Shown here one piece after another: positions 38,126 to 48,946 of a stretch of DNA of 64,000 nt. The notes below the pieces were generated by a model that had not been told where the DNA came from, ran no database searches, and worked only from the letters and a program-made list of their open reading frames with translations. A program made the translations under genes and the position numbers. The first letter of the stretch is position 1. Every line of letters starts with the position of its first letter. Where the stretch lies: the NCBI RefSeq assembly GCF_023053635.1, contig NC_086187.1:29488501-29552500 (forward strand), given 5' to 3'. This DNA is from Elgaria multicarinata webbii (Eukaryota > Chordata > Lepidosauria > Squamata > Anguidae).

Positions 38126-38381
38126 TGTGGCGTTACACCCCACAAGTCAGTTCCCAAATGAATGTCTGCAGTTTATAAGTCTGTGGTTTTTAGAATGTTG
38201 GCCTGAGTGGGCAGAGTTAGAATGTCTGGGGAGGGGGAGGAGTGATATATAAGGGAAGGACTGAGGGGATTGTGAGGGACTTGTTAGGTACTCTTAGAGC
38301 CTTTAGTGCTCTCTGTGTGTTAGCTCTCTGTGTTTAGAGTACTTAAGGTCTGGAGAATTTGAGGTTCAGGGTAGAGAGCGG
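38126..38381 (+). repeat. 3' LTR of the fossil element (truncated)
   Basis: Collinear with the first ~255 bases of the 5' LTR, then passes abruptly into unrelated sequence. Confidence 0.8.
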
Positions 38382-38839
38382 CAGCCCCTCCTGCACCACT
38401 TCCAGGGGAGGGGGAGAAAACGTTTTTTCAACCAGAATGTGCAGTTAAATTAATCTTAGTTGATTAATCACATGAATTTGCCTGGAGTATTTTGTATATA
38501 GGAGGGATATAAATTGAATAAATAAAATAAATATGCATATATTTGCATATAAGAAAAACAAAATCACACATTGTTTTTAGATGGCGCACGCATTGCAGCA
38601 GACAAGTTTTTAGCTTTAAAGGTGGCCTAAAAATAATTTATATTAAATATATAATTACAACCTGCCTGATTAATTGGGGGGGGGTAGCCAATCAAAATGT
38701 TTTCAATTGCTTAGCACTGCAGTCAGACTTGTGAGGAAACCTGGGACACTGAACAGTCATCGCCTGGTGGCTTCCAGGCCCTGTCGCTCCCCGCAAAGGC
38801 AGCAGTGGGGTCCATGGCTGAGCCCCCCCCCCCCCGGAT

Positions 38840-39940
38840 GGATGGCAGAGTTTGCCACAAAGGATGAGGTGGGGTTGGGGTGCTGGGTAGGTAGGAACTG
38901 CATTCATAACAGAGCCGGGAGCCAAGAAATCACGCACGGTTTAAATTATTCCCAGCAGCTAGGAACTACTTAATAATAACATTTGGATTTCAGTATGTTT
39001 GCCAGTTAGACCTGGTCCACAGTGGCACGCAACCCCGGCACATGAATTAAGTCATGGTTTGTGTGTGTGTGTTACAATATACAGCAATAAAAACACAAAA
39101 AGACTAAAATGTCATATACACAGCCCCTTGTTTTGGGAGCCGGTGGGCCAATGGGACATTTCACATTGCTGTGTAAATTCACCTGGAGTGAACCCCTGAT
39201 ATGTCCCTTTCCTCGCCCACCCTTTCCCCACTCTGTTTTCCCTCCAACAGCTCCAGCGCCACCTAACTTCAAGTAAACATCGCTTAGGTGCACTTTAACA
39301 CCATAGGTCAGTTTCAAATGACACTGACCAGTTAAACCCAGCCAAGTCCTTAGGACTGCCCCCTAGCCACATCAACAATATGGGAGGGGCTACAGGAGCG
39401 AAGCACACCTGGGAGCAAGAAAGCAATGCACATGGAATGACGGTGGCCAAGTATTTTGACCACTGCATGGAGGTGTTCTGCCCAGGCTTGAGTGACATAA
39501 CTGGTGATGCGGGCCAATCATCATGTGAGCTAATGATGTGTAACATCTGGAGGTAAATAAGCTATTGTCTTGCCTCGGCACCGTGTGACCCTGATTCAGC
39601 AGCGTGAGCGCCAGAAGGTCACCTTATTCTCAAGAATAAAAGTTGTTAGCCCAATGCTTCGTCTGTGATCTTTCACAAGTGTACCAAAATAGAATTGTTG
39701 CACTTGTAAAACCAGCATATTTTTGCAACAACATGAGGGACAAAATAAGGTGGAAGGTGAGGGTGTACTTATGCCATGGACGCACATTGAGAACATGACA
39801 TCAGAAGAGCCCTGGTGGACCAAATGCATGATCCATCCAGACCACAGTGGACAACCAGATGCCCAAATGGGAAGCCCACAAGCAGGACACACAGGCTGCC
39901 ATCATGACTAGTGGCCTTGTGACTAGTGGCCATCACAGAA
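38840..39940. other. Intergenic, possible old LTR-like and CR1 remnants
   Basis: About 39.3-39.7 kb has an AATAAA in an otherwise unassigned block that could be a solo LTR; this is weak. About 39.8-39.92 kb resembles the CR1-related sequence in CLCN7 intron near 53.2 kb. Confidence 0.3.
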
Positions 39941-39942
39941 CC

Positions 39943-40142
39943 ATGGCTCAGTGGCAGAAGGGCCCCTGCCTTGCAGGCAGAAGGTCTCAGGTTCAATCCC
40001 TGGCAGCAGCATCTCCAGGTAGGGAGATTAGGAAAGAAGCCTGCCTGCAACCTCGGAGCACCCTGGTTGCCAGCCAGTGCCAACACTACTGGGCTAGATG
40101 GACCCAGGTTCTGACTTGTTAAAAGGCAGCTCCTTGATGTTC
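39943..40142 (+). mobile_element. tRNA-derived SINE, full-length-looking
   Basis: tRNA-like head GGCTCAGTGGCAGAAGGGCC with B box GGTTCAATCCC, body ATCTCCAGGTAGGG, and the distal part GGGCTAGATGGACCCAGG then AAGGCAGCTCCTTGATGTTC. The best-preserved copy of this family in the window. Confidence 0.8.
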
Positions 40143-40398
40143 CATCATGACTAGGAGCCATTGCCACTGAGTGCTGAACACCTGTTGAAAAACAGCACAG
40201 AACGCCCCGTGGCTGACTTGGCTTTCAGGCAAATACCTTTACTGGTTTCTCCCGAGCCCTCACCACCCACCCACCCACCCACCTGTCCCTTTGTCCTGCT
40301 TCTGAAGAAACCCCCTTTCCATGATGCTGGCTGGATTGCTGCAGGCGGTTTGCCACCCGCTTTTTCCACGGAGCTCACTGGAGCCGGACAGCCCCTTC

Positions 40399-43345
40399 TC
40401 ACGCCTGTGCTGGCCCTGGGCCCTTGGGCTTGCTGTCCAGACGTACAACCTGAGGGATCCTGTTCCCATTCATTTCCATGATCGACTTGGGAAGAGTCCA
40501 GCAGACCGTTTTGAACGCAGAGCACGTTTCATCCAGAGGCATGCAAATGTAGCAAAAGGGACGGGAAGGCCTTCCTCGAGGCCGGGGTCCCGGGGGCCCA
40601 TGCCAGCGGGCCGGCTTCTTCGCTTTCCTGCTGCTGCCGGCCTCCTTTCCAACACCAATGTCCAGCTTCAGCTCTACTCCTTGCGGAAGCCGCTGCAGCT
40701 TAGCTTCCAACTTTTTCTTCAAGTGCACATTCAGTTTCTCTTTGGTCAGGTCCAGTTCCAGGAAAAGGCTGGTCCTGGTGATGGTGGCCTCATTCTGCCA
40801 GGTCCACGCTTTCCTGGCTCCAGCTCTTTCCCCATCCGCTTCTTCTCTTTTCTCCACTGAGCGAGGGGGCAGGGGCGTGCTGTTCTGCAGGCCTCTTGCC
40901 ACTTCCGCCTGTCCGCTGCTGGCTTCTGCAGCTTCAGTTCTTCCGTCGGTCACTTCTTCGGTCTCGATGGAAAGTGGGAAGATCGTGTCACACGACAGTG
41001 CCCCCAGTTCCGCCTGGTCGGCCGCCATTCTCCCCTCCTGGGGGCTTCCTCCTCCGACCTCCGCTCCTTTCTCAAGGGTGGGTGGGGCCCTGCTGCCACG
41101 TTGCCCGGCTTCCTCACTCCCATCCCCTTTCCCGTCTGCTGCAGCTCCTTGATGGCCCAAGGGCAGCAGAAGGGCCCCAGTGGAGAATCCTTCCTCTGGC
41201 TGCATCTCCTGGTCGCCCATGCCTGGGGCTTGGGTGCCCAGCTGTAGGGCATCCATAGCAGGAGATGCTGGGGTGCTCTGCAGGGTGGGCTCATGTGGGA
41301 TTGCTTTGTGTTCTGGGGAAACACTGTGAGCAGGAGGCTCGTCCGAACTGGCGTTTGGGAAATGAACTTTTGATGACTTTCCAGCTCCGGCCACAGGGGG
41401 AGAGCGCGAGCTGTGTGGCTGCTGTGGCTCTGGCTCAGTGAGACCTTGGCCTATGCCCGGGGGAGACGCTTTCCCCTTGGGACGCTTTTTCAGAGAGAGG
41501 ATGGGCTTGTGGGGGACATCCCTGGCAAGGCCTACCTTCAGCCCGCTTGGCTGTGAAAACCCCACGGTCATCTCCGCTGCAGACGTCATGTATGGCGTCT
41601 CAAGCTTCCAGCTCCAGACAAGGTCTTTGTGCCTGATGTTGAGGTCGAGGAGGCAAAGGGCTTCTCTGGCCACAAAGGGAAGCATGAGGTGCTTCGGCCG
41701 GGGGACTTTGATGCCGAAGTGAATCGGCTTGGGCAGGGGGCATGTGGAGAGCGCACTGAAAGTGCAGAAGGAGTTCTCCACCACCTCCGGAAAGGCTCCC
41801 TTCCGAATTTCAAGCATCTTCACAGTGAGGTGGAAAAGGAGCCGCCTGACTTCGCCCGGCTCCATTGAGAGGAGGACAGAATTCTCTCTGGCGCCCCTTT
41901 TGCTGCCTGGCTTCTTCTTCTGTGAGGGAGGGGAGAAAGCGAGAACCCTCTGGGTTTCTGTCGGCTCCACTGAGTGAAGAACATAGAATTCTTTGGTCCT
42001 CCGAGGTGCCCCTAAAGGCTTGGCGTAAAGAGCTACGGCTTTCCCAGGTGGGGAGTCAAGGCGTGGCGCCCTGCTAGGCTTCGTGGGCCGCCATGGTACG
42101 TTTCCCTTTGGCCTTTCATGGCAGCTTACAGGCGCCACATGCCGTTGGTTTTCCAAGGATTGAAACCACCTCCTGGACGTGTCCACGAGGGTTGGAAGGC
42201 CGCACTGCCTCTGGACCATTTTCTTTTTGACGTGGAATTCAAGCAACTGTTGGCTTCTGTCGTCCATTTTTTTCAGGACCAAAGGGACTGGTTCAAAGCC
42301 ATGGAGAGGGGAAGTGGGGCTGATGATCACCTTCGACCTCAGGTGTTGCCTGGTTTGAGGAGAGGCCTGGACAACGAATCTCTCCTGGATGCCTCCGAGT
42401 CCTAGCTTGCCCTTCAAATTTCTGTCAATACGCAGAGGATCCATTTTGCCTGACCAAGGCCACAGCACGGCCTTCTCCTTCTTCTCCCCTGGATCAGTGA
42501 GCATCGCTTTGGGAGGAGGAGTGGGGGCAGGAGTAGGGGGGCTCTCCTGCGGCGGCACAGGCCCCACCTGGATTTCTAGGGACTTCTCCACCAAGACTAT
42601 GTGGTCGTCTTTTTCATAAGCTGATCTCTCACAGATATTTATTTTTGCAAAAGAAGTCAGTGGTTGGGGCTTGTCTCCTCCTGGTAAGTCAGGGGCTTTT
42701 TTTACTTCCAGACAACTTTCAGGAAGCAACAGGATGTAAGGTACTTCAGGCTTCTCTTTTGTCAATAGGATATCTGAGGGTTTAGTCTCCTCTTTTGTCA
42801 ATGGGCTATCTGAGGTTTCAGGCTTCTCTTTCGTCAATGGGATATCTGAGGCTTCAGTCTCCTCTTCCATCACCAGGATATCTGAGGGTTTGGTCTCCTC
42901 TTCCATCACCAGGATATCTGAGGGTTTGGTCTCCTCTTCCATCACCAGGATATCTGAGGGTTTGGTCTCCTCTTCCATCACCAGGATATCTGAGGGTTCG
43001 GTCTCCTCTTCCATCACCAGGATATATGAGGGTTTGGTCTCCTCTTCCATCACCAGGATATCTGAGGGTTCGCACTTCCTTTTCATGGATGGGACATACG
43101 AGGGTTCGCACTTCCTTTTCATGAATGGGACATACGAGGGTTCGCACTTCCTTTTCACAGACGGGATAAACGAGGGTTCGTGCTTCCTTTTCATGGATGG
43201 GACATACAAGGGTTTGCGCTTCCCTTTCTTTGAGGAGGGATCCTCTGATGCGGAGCTAGAATCGTAGCTTTTGCTTTCCGACTCATCCGAAGAATCGGAT
43301 GTTGTCGATGAAGAATCTCTAGCTGTAATAGGGAGCTTTCTGGAA
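40399..43345 (-). CDS. SPATA31-like protein, large terminal exon
   Basis: About 980 codons open to TGA at 40401-40399. The frame stays open to 43668, but upstream of 43345 it reads through a CT-rich tract ending in acceptors (TTCTAG, TTCCAG), so the exon probably starts near 43345 or 43339. Order: Ser/Asp/Glu-rich N-terminus, a 13 x 12-residue repeat (42745-43212), then four spaced motifs resembling SPATA31/FAM75-type units: LLEFHVKKKMVQRQCGLPTL, LLFHLTVKMLEIRKGAFPEV, LDLNIRHKDLVWSWKLETPY and LNVHLKKKLEAKLQRLPQGV. A Cys-bearing end (FCYICMPLDETCSAFKTVCW) follows. SPATA31 proteins are testis-expressed and typically have a giant last exon; the assignment is by motif memory. A hydrophobic upstream frame near 43660-43760 might be an earlier exon. 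Function unknown. Confidence 0.6.
42745..43212 (-). repeat. 36-bp coding minisatellite with charge-switching units
   Basis: Thirteen tandem 12-residue units in frame. Reading N to C: four basic units (type PSYVPSMKRKCE), six acidic units (type PSDILVMEEETK), three mixed units (type TSDSPLTKEETK, PSDILLTKEKPE). Unit length is constant while the last half changes charge class. The acidic units are nearly identical at DNA level, so they expanded most recently. Confidence 0.92.
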
Positions 43346-43904
43346 CTAGAACGCAAGTCCAGATGTTTTAAATGAGATAAGCAGAAGGAGGAGGAGGAGA
43401 AGGAGGAGGAGGAGGAAGAGATGTTACATAGAATGACATTACTACTCAAAAAAAGAGATCTACTTCTGTTACATTGTGGATATAAAATAACTTCTTGATG
43501 CCCATTTCCCGTATCTTGATATGTAAGAGAAGAATGTCTGCGCATCTCACAGGGCTGTTTGTAACTGCAGGAAATAAAACAAAGCAACACAATTGGTATG
43601 TGTTTGTCCTTCCATTTCCAAAAGATTACACATACATAATAATAGATTTCTAAGATCATTCTGGGCACTTAGGGAGGGCCAGCAGAAGAAAACATGATGT
43701 GAAAAAGAAGCAAAGACAATGTTAGCCCCCCAAAAACCAAGATAAAAATATAGCATCATGTCTAGGATTTACACTACAGCTGCAACCTTTAATCAAGTAA
43801 TCTGATAGATTAATTGATTAAAACCGTCCCTTTAAAAACCATGTACAAGGGCAACACATTTCACATTTTCCAAATCATTTGAAGTGCATGTAGAGACTGT
43901 GGCA

Positions 43905-44260
43905 GGCAGACAATCACCTGCTTAGAGGAGGCTCAATCCAGATGAGGCTGAGGCCCTGCTGGCGGGCGGCTCTTCTGACCAGATGGAGTTAAGGCAACCA
44001 GCTCTAGATGCAGCCACACTCTCCCTGAAGTTTCAGGTGCACAGTTTGGGGGTACTTCTAGATCCACAATTGCCCCTAGGGGCTCAGGTGGCCAGGAGTG
44101 CCTTCTGCCAGCATCAGCTGTAGCCCAGTGGAGACCTGATCTGGAGGAGGTAAGCCTAGCATCAGTGGTCTAGGCTCTGCTAAACTCTGGCTAGGTTACT
44201 GTATTGCAATGTGTTGTACACTGGGCTGCCTTTGAAGATGGTTCGGGGGGGGGGGATGCA
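43905..44260 (+). mobile_element. L2-type LINE fragment
   Basis: Ends in TGGGCTGCCTTTGAAGATGG, the nucleotide form of the 'GLPLK' stretch of L2-like reverse transcriptases, after an eroded 'DYCNALY' equivalent. Decayed. Confidence 0.55.
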
Positions 44261-44761
44261 GAAAAAATGCAAATAAACTTCATGTTTCAAATTAAAAGGC
44301 ATCAGGTCTATAAAATCTAGTTCTATACCTTTGGTCTGATGCTGATGGTATTTCTGCAAAAGTCAACCTCCTTTTTCCAAATTGACTTGTCTGCAGAAGG
44401 CCCCCTCTACGCCTCTCAGAATCTCAGACGGTGAGAGAGGACTTGGCCCCATGGCCTACAGCACACTCCCTTGTTTGTGTGGGGCACTGCTTGATGGGCC
44501 CTACCGGGCATCACTGCTGCTCTGAGTCAACAGAGGGTGCCCCTAACCACATCCAACACTCCCTTGCAGCCAGTGGTGTAGTGGTAAATTTGGAAATGCA
44601 AGTTCTCGTCATGTTAGTCCCCATAACCATGTCCCCAAAGAGAGTTCAGAAATGCAGGTGGCTGGGCTGATCTCTAGCTACTTGTGTATCTTCTGTGCGT
44701 GCGCATGGGAGAGCTTGCAGCAATTTATGGCTGCTGCGAAAACCAGCTCCACCCTCCAGCT

Positions 44762-45019
44762 ATGGCGAGGGTTCCCAGGGAGAGCAGAGAGAAACAGCAG
44801 CAGGAGACAACGTCCCCCGCTGATCAAGAAGTCTGGGCCCGTCAGCCCCGTGAACGCTGGCTGCTCCGCTACATCCTGCTTGAGCCTGTGCCTTGCAGGA
44901 GGAAGTTGGTCGTGGTGGGCAGCTGCCCTGCCCTCCCCAATCGCCTCCCCAAGAAGCCCCCCCTACCCTCGCCAGGCGCCCCCAAGAACCCAGCCCGAAG
45001 GAACGCGGCTCTCGTCTAG
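44762..45019 (+). CDS. Small unidentified ORF (86 aa)
   Basis: Open frame starting MARVPRESREKQQQETTSPA, with a hydrophobic-basic middle (WLLRYILLEPVPCRRKLVVV) and a Pro/Lys-rich end. An AATAAA at 45098-45103 lies about 80 bases after the stop, and a possible acceptor (GAGCTTGCAG) precedes it near 44719, so it could be a terminal exon. I do not recognise the protein. Surrounding sequence is LINE-derived, so chance is a real alternative. Confidence 0.25.
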   Translation: MARVPRESREKQQQETTSPADQEVWARQPRERWLLRYILLEPVPCRRKLVVVGSCPALPNRLPKKPPLPSPGAPKNPARRNAALV

Positions 45020-45119
45020 CGGCACTGAGACGTCACCTACCTTTCAAAACCAGAAGTCACATTTTTCCCACAAATACAAAGAGACTCTGTGACAGAAAAT
45101 AAATGAATGAATCAGTATT

Positions 45120-45665
45120 ATTTATTTTTAAGATATATTATTATGTATTTATTTGAAAGACTTTAAACCCACCTCTTAAGGTGCACAGCCCTCACAAAGT
45201 GGCTTCCAACATCATAAAAACAAGAACTTAAAATTGCTGCCAGTGATTTTTCAACACCAAATGCAGAATGGAATAAATGTGTCTTCAGAATCTTTTTAAA
45301 AGCCAGCAGTGATGAGGCCTTGCATACCTTGCGAAGTTGTGGGGCCACCATTGGGAAAGTCCCACCTCTGCAACCCATCAGCCAAACGGCTCTTGTTGGT
45401 GGGTCAGGAAGTAAGACCTCCATGGTGTTCTTAATGCTTGGGCGGGCTCCTGCGGGCGTCAGCGGTCCTTCAGATAACAGGGTGCCAAACCAGGGCTCTG
45501 AAGGGCAAAACCAGCAGCTTGATCGGGCCCAGAAACCAACTGGCAGCTGGTGTAAAGCACACAGAGGAGGAGTGACATGATCCAGACACCTGGCTCCCAA
45601 AAGCCTTCTAGCTGCTGTATTCTGTACCAGTTCTTTACCGCTCTGCAGTATTGTTTGAGCTGCAA
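45120..45665 (-). mobile_element. L2/CR1-type LINE reverse-transcriptase fragment
   Basis: A single minus-strand frame reads HVTPPLCALHQLPVGF and, further on, PQLRKVCKASSLLAFKKIL then KTHLFHSAF, the C-terminal part of L2-clade reverse transcriptase. Confidence 0.75.
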
Positions 45666-45974
45666 TGTTTACTCGATTAATCAGTTAAACTGATGGATTA
45701 AAAATACTTTAAAATCAACTGCAAAGCTGTCCCTGAAAAATTAGGCAGAGTAAATAACATATTATTTTTTAAATACAAGGCCTTATAAAAGTGCAGGAGC
45801 TTCAGCCATCTTAGCATGGTACAGAAGGAAACGGACCCACAAAGCAACCCGGCACTTGTGTGATGCCAACTGAGGGCCACCGGATGTGGCAAAGGCCCTG
45901 CTCGGCCAGCAGGAAGTCACGGATGCTGCTGGTGTGCCCCGCCATGGCCCACCTGCTCTGCCTGTGAAAGGGGG

Positions 45975-46152
45975 AAATAGGGAGCTGCCTTCCCCTGAGA
46001 CAGGCCATGGGTCCTTCTAGCCCAATACTGTCGGCACTGATGGGCAGCAGCAGCTCTCCAGGGTTTCCTTGCCTGACCGGGAGCGGCTGCCAGGGCTCAG
46101 ACCTGGGACCTCCTGCATGCAAAGCAGGGGCCCTTCTGCCACTGAGCTACAG
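45975..46152 (-). mobile_element. tRNA-derived SINE, antisense
   Basis: The minus strand begins GTAGCTCAGTGGCAGAAGGG (A box), then CTTTGCATGCAGGAGGTCCC, and ends in GGCAGCTCCCTATTTCC. Same family as 39943-40142. Confidence 0.75.
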
Positions 46153-46697
46153 ACCCTTGAGGAATGCTCTCGTGCTGCAACTGGTATTGCTCCATGCGAG
46201 GATGGAGGGACTTGACCCAGCACTAGACCTGACGATTTAAAAGACTGCCACCCATCCCCATCCCCACCACAGAGGCTGGGAGAGGGTGGCATACATCCCC
46301 CCGCCCTGAGCACACCAGGGGCAATATCGAAGCCTCACACTGATGTACCTGGGAAATCTAGGCAATGCCATTCTAAGCGTACCCGGAAGAGAACGGGGGC
46401 GCTGGAGTAAACAAACATACGTTTGGCTTGTTGTGTTTGGAGGTCTGCTCCTCTCTGCACTTCAGGGTCTGTTTCAGGCTGCATGAAGGCAGAAAAAGAC
46501 GAGTAAAGAGAGAGGTGAGCCGCCGTCCCCACGTTCCCCTGGCTGTTCATCTTCCTCACTCTTTCCCGATACTGGGAGACGGAGAGGGCTCTTGCGTCCG
46601 TGTCTCGGGCTCCTGGGCTTCTCATTTGGCCATCTGGCTGGTCACTATGGGAACAGCATGCCAGACCAGAGGGGGCACCCGTTGGTCTGATCCAGCT

Positions 46698-47004
46698 TAG
46701 GGTGACCCTACGGAAAGGAGGACCGGGCTCCTGTATCTTTAGCAGTTCCATTGAAAAGGGAATTTTAGCAGGGGTCATTTGTATGCATGCAGCACCTGGG
46801 GAAATTCCCTCTCCATCACAGTTAAAGCTCCAGGAACCCTGCCCTCTTTTGTATCTGGTCACTCTAGTATAGCTCCTGCAGCTTTAACTGTGGTGATGAA
46901 GACGGAATTTCACCAGGTTCTCCATATATACAAATGAAACTCCCTTGTCTATGCAACTGTTAAAGATGCAGGAGCCCTGTCCCCCTTTTCATATGGTCAC
47001 CCTA
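46698..47004. mobile_element. hAT-type MITE with 8-bp target duplication
   Basis: Terminal inverted repeats TAGGGTGACC...GGTCACCCTA flanked on both sides by ATCCAGCT (46690-46697 and 47005-47012). Long inner arms also pair (GCTCCTGTATCTTTAGCAGT against ACTGTTAAAGATGCAGGAGC) and a second nested palindrome lies in the middle. TIR start and 8-bp duplication are hAT hallmarks. No transposase inside. Confidence 0.9.
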
Positions 47005-47614
47005 ATCCAGCTGGGCTCTTCTTAGATGCTTAGAAATGGGATTCACCTGGGCCCCCGACAGCAGCTACGTCTTCTTTTCCTCTTTCCCCCCTTTCTAAAG
47101 TAGGCGCAGGGGCCCCTGATTCAGATCAGGACCTGTTTCCTTTAGAGTTCTGGGTTCTGACTGTAACCCAGAGCAGATTCACTGCTCCACTGACATCAGA
47201 GCCACCCACCTCCACTGCATGCGGGGGGGGGGGGTGTATTTCAGATCTGGATCAGGCCCTCTGCACCTACTCTAGGAGTACAAAAGATGGGGCTGCTGCT
47301 AGGTACAGATTTAAAGTGAAGTCTGGTTTTGCTGCTGGACGTGGAAGAACCCGTGTTGCTCCTCCACCCCTAAGACAATCCCACAAAACCCTTCCTCTGG
47401 GAGTAAAGAAAATACACCACCACCACCACCTAAGCAGCGTGCTGCCTTTTCATGACCAAAATGGTCAAAGCAGCTCAGGAGAGGAGGCCCTGCTGGGTCA
47501 GGCCCAAGAAGGCCACCCAGCATCCTGGACTGGGCTGAGATTAAACAGGTGCATGGCCGGCAACCCGGCAGGGGCTCCCCCTTCACAGGGAGGCTGCCAT
47601 GTATTCTTCTTCTT

Positions 47615-47618
47615 CTTA

Positions 47619-47649
<31 letters not shown>

Positions 47650-47870
47650 TTTATATAGCACCATCAATGTACATGGTGCTGTATAGAGTAAAACAGTAAA
47701 TAGCAAGACCCTGCCGCATAGGCTTACATTCTAATAAAATCATAATAAAACAATAAGGAGGGGAAGAGGATGCACCAAACAGGCACAGGGTAGGGTAAAA
47801 CTAGCAGTATAAAGTCAGAGCAAAATCAAGTTTTAAAAGCTTTAGGAAAAGAAAGGTTTTTAGCTGAGCT
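47615..47870 (-). mobile_element. LINE 3' fragment, antisense
   Basis: A T-rich ATT/ATTT repeat tail followed by TATATAGCACCATCAATGTA and CATGGTGCTGTATAGAGTAA. This is a common reptile LINE 3' end; the clade is uncertain. Confidence 0.5.
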
Positions 47871-48476
47871 GGGGGACAAAAAGGGCTGGCGGGCTTTTGG
47901 AAGGCGTCGGCTGGAAAGCAGAGGCTGGATCTGAGGCCTGATCCGGCAGGGCTCTTTTGCTGCTCTTGTGGCTGCAGTCCCCTGGCCACTGCGCCTGCAC
48001 CAGACGTCTCCACAGGGCTGGCCCCAGGCTCCGTGCTCTCTCCTGCCAGCCCCAGAACAAACGCATAACCCCCCTAGGCAGCATCTGATCTCCTTCGGTG
48101 TTGTGCTCAAAGTGGAAATGGGCACACTTATGGGGCAGGAGGCCCTCTTGGAGCTGGCCATGGGTCCCCCTCACCCCTAGCCCTGCTGCTCCCAATGAGG
48201 CTCCCCCTCCCTCTGTCCATCTCTGGAGGCCAGTTCCCCACTGGGTGCACAATCCTGCAGTCACGGGATCATTCGTGGTACAATTCAGCCGGCAGACGGT
48301 GCCCACCGAGAACGGCCCCATGCAAGAGCCGCCTCGTCTTGCTTAGCGTTTGACGAAGCCCTGAGCTGCTGGGTTGTGAGCAAACTGGACGGCTGGCTGG
48401 CTGGCTGCCCCTGCTGCCCTGTGCACCTGGCGCTTAGGAATCACTAGGCAGCCTGGGCCAGGATTAAGCCTCACGG

Positions 48477-48489
48477 TATATATAAAAGG
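48477..48489 (+). promoter_or_regulatory. Strong TATA-box-like sequence
   Basis: TATATATAAAAGG. The first ATG downstream (48531) opens only a 36-codon frame (MIESLHNPFSGAEGGG...). No initiator or gene could be assigned. Confidence 0.3.
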
Positions 48490-48946
48490 CTGCCCTCACC
48501 CCCACCTCCGCATCCTCCCTGCAGGTTATTATGATCGAAAGCTTACACAACCCTTTCAGTGGGGCGGAGGGAGGGGGGAGACTTAAAATCCTTGCGGAAG
48601 TGAGCTCTCTGGCGCAGAATGCCACTGCCCCCCCCCTTTAGAGATGAGGCAACAAAGGACATGTCAGCCTTGCAAACGTATCCCAGCTCAGCTGCCCCGG
48701 CTTCCTCCAAGGAATCTGGCAGCCTGCATCTTGGGACGGACCAGGAGCCTCCTCTGCTGAGGACCCTCGGCACCATTCACACCGACCGACCCTGGAACTG
48801 GGAAAAACCCATTCAGGCCTGTGACTCAGAGAGTGAGCCGAGAGGCAGCGTCGTCATGGCGTGCTGTTTATGAGGAGGGCCTTCCAGAGTCCGCTTCTGT
48901 GCAGAGTCCACAGAATGGACACATGCAATTTCCGGTCCTCACACTC

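Larger units (their letters stand above)
35206..38381 (+). mobile_element. Fossil Ty3/gypsy-type LTR element, Gmr1-like, with SCAN-like gag
   Basis: Two direct copies begin TGTGGCGTTACACCCCACAA at 35206 and 38126; both carry a TATA-like GATATATAAGGG. The second is preceded by a polypurine tract (38108-38124) and is cut short at about 38381. Between them, in order: a gag region with a SCAN-like domain and a CCHC-type knuckle (about 36.25-36.72 kb), an aspartic protease (about 36.98-37.26 kb, ILDTGA motif) and an integrase zinc-binding region (about 37.5-37.8 kb). No reverse transcriptase is seen. Integrase directly after protease fits the Gmr1 group, known for having integrase ahead of reverse transcriptase. 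The LTRs differ by roughly 5-6% by eye, so the age is moderate. It is clearly broken in several places and carries LINE insertions. Confidence 0.8.

Noticed and set aside
39295-39700. Possible solo LTR
   Set aside because: Only an AATAAA and LTR-like feel; no second copy, no clear TG...CA ends or target duplication.
43346-43668. N-terminal extension of the SPATA31-like frame
   Set aside because: The poly-Ser stretch is a translated pyrimidine tract just before good acceptors, so it is more likely intron.
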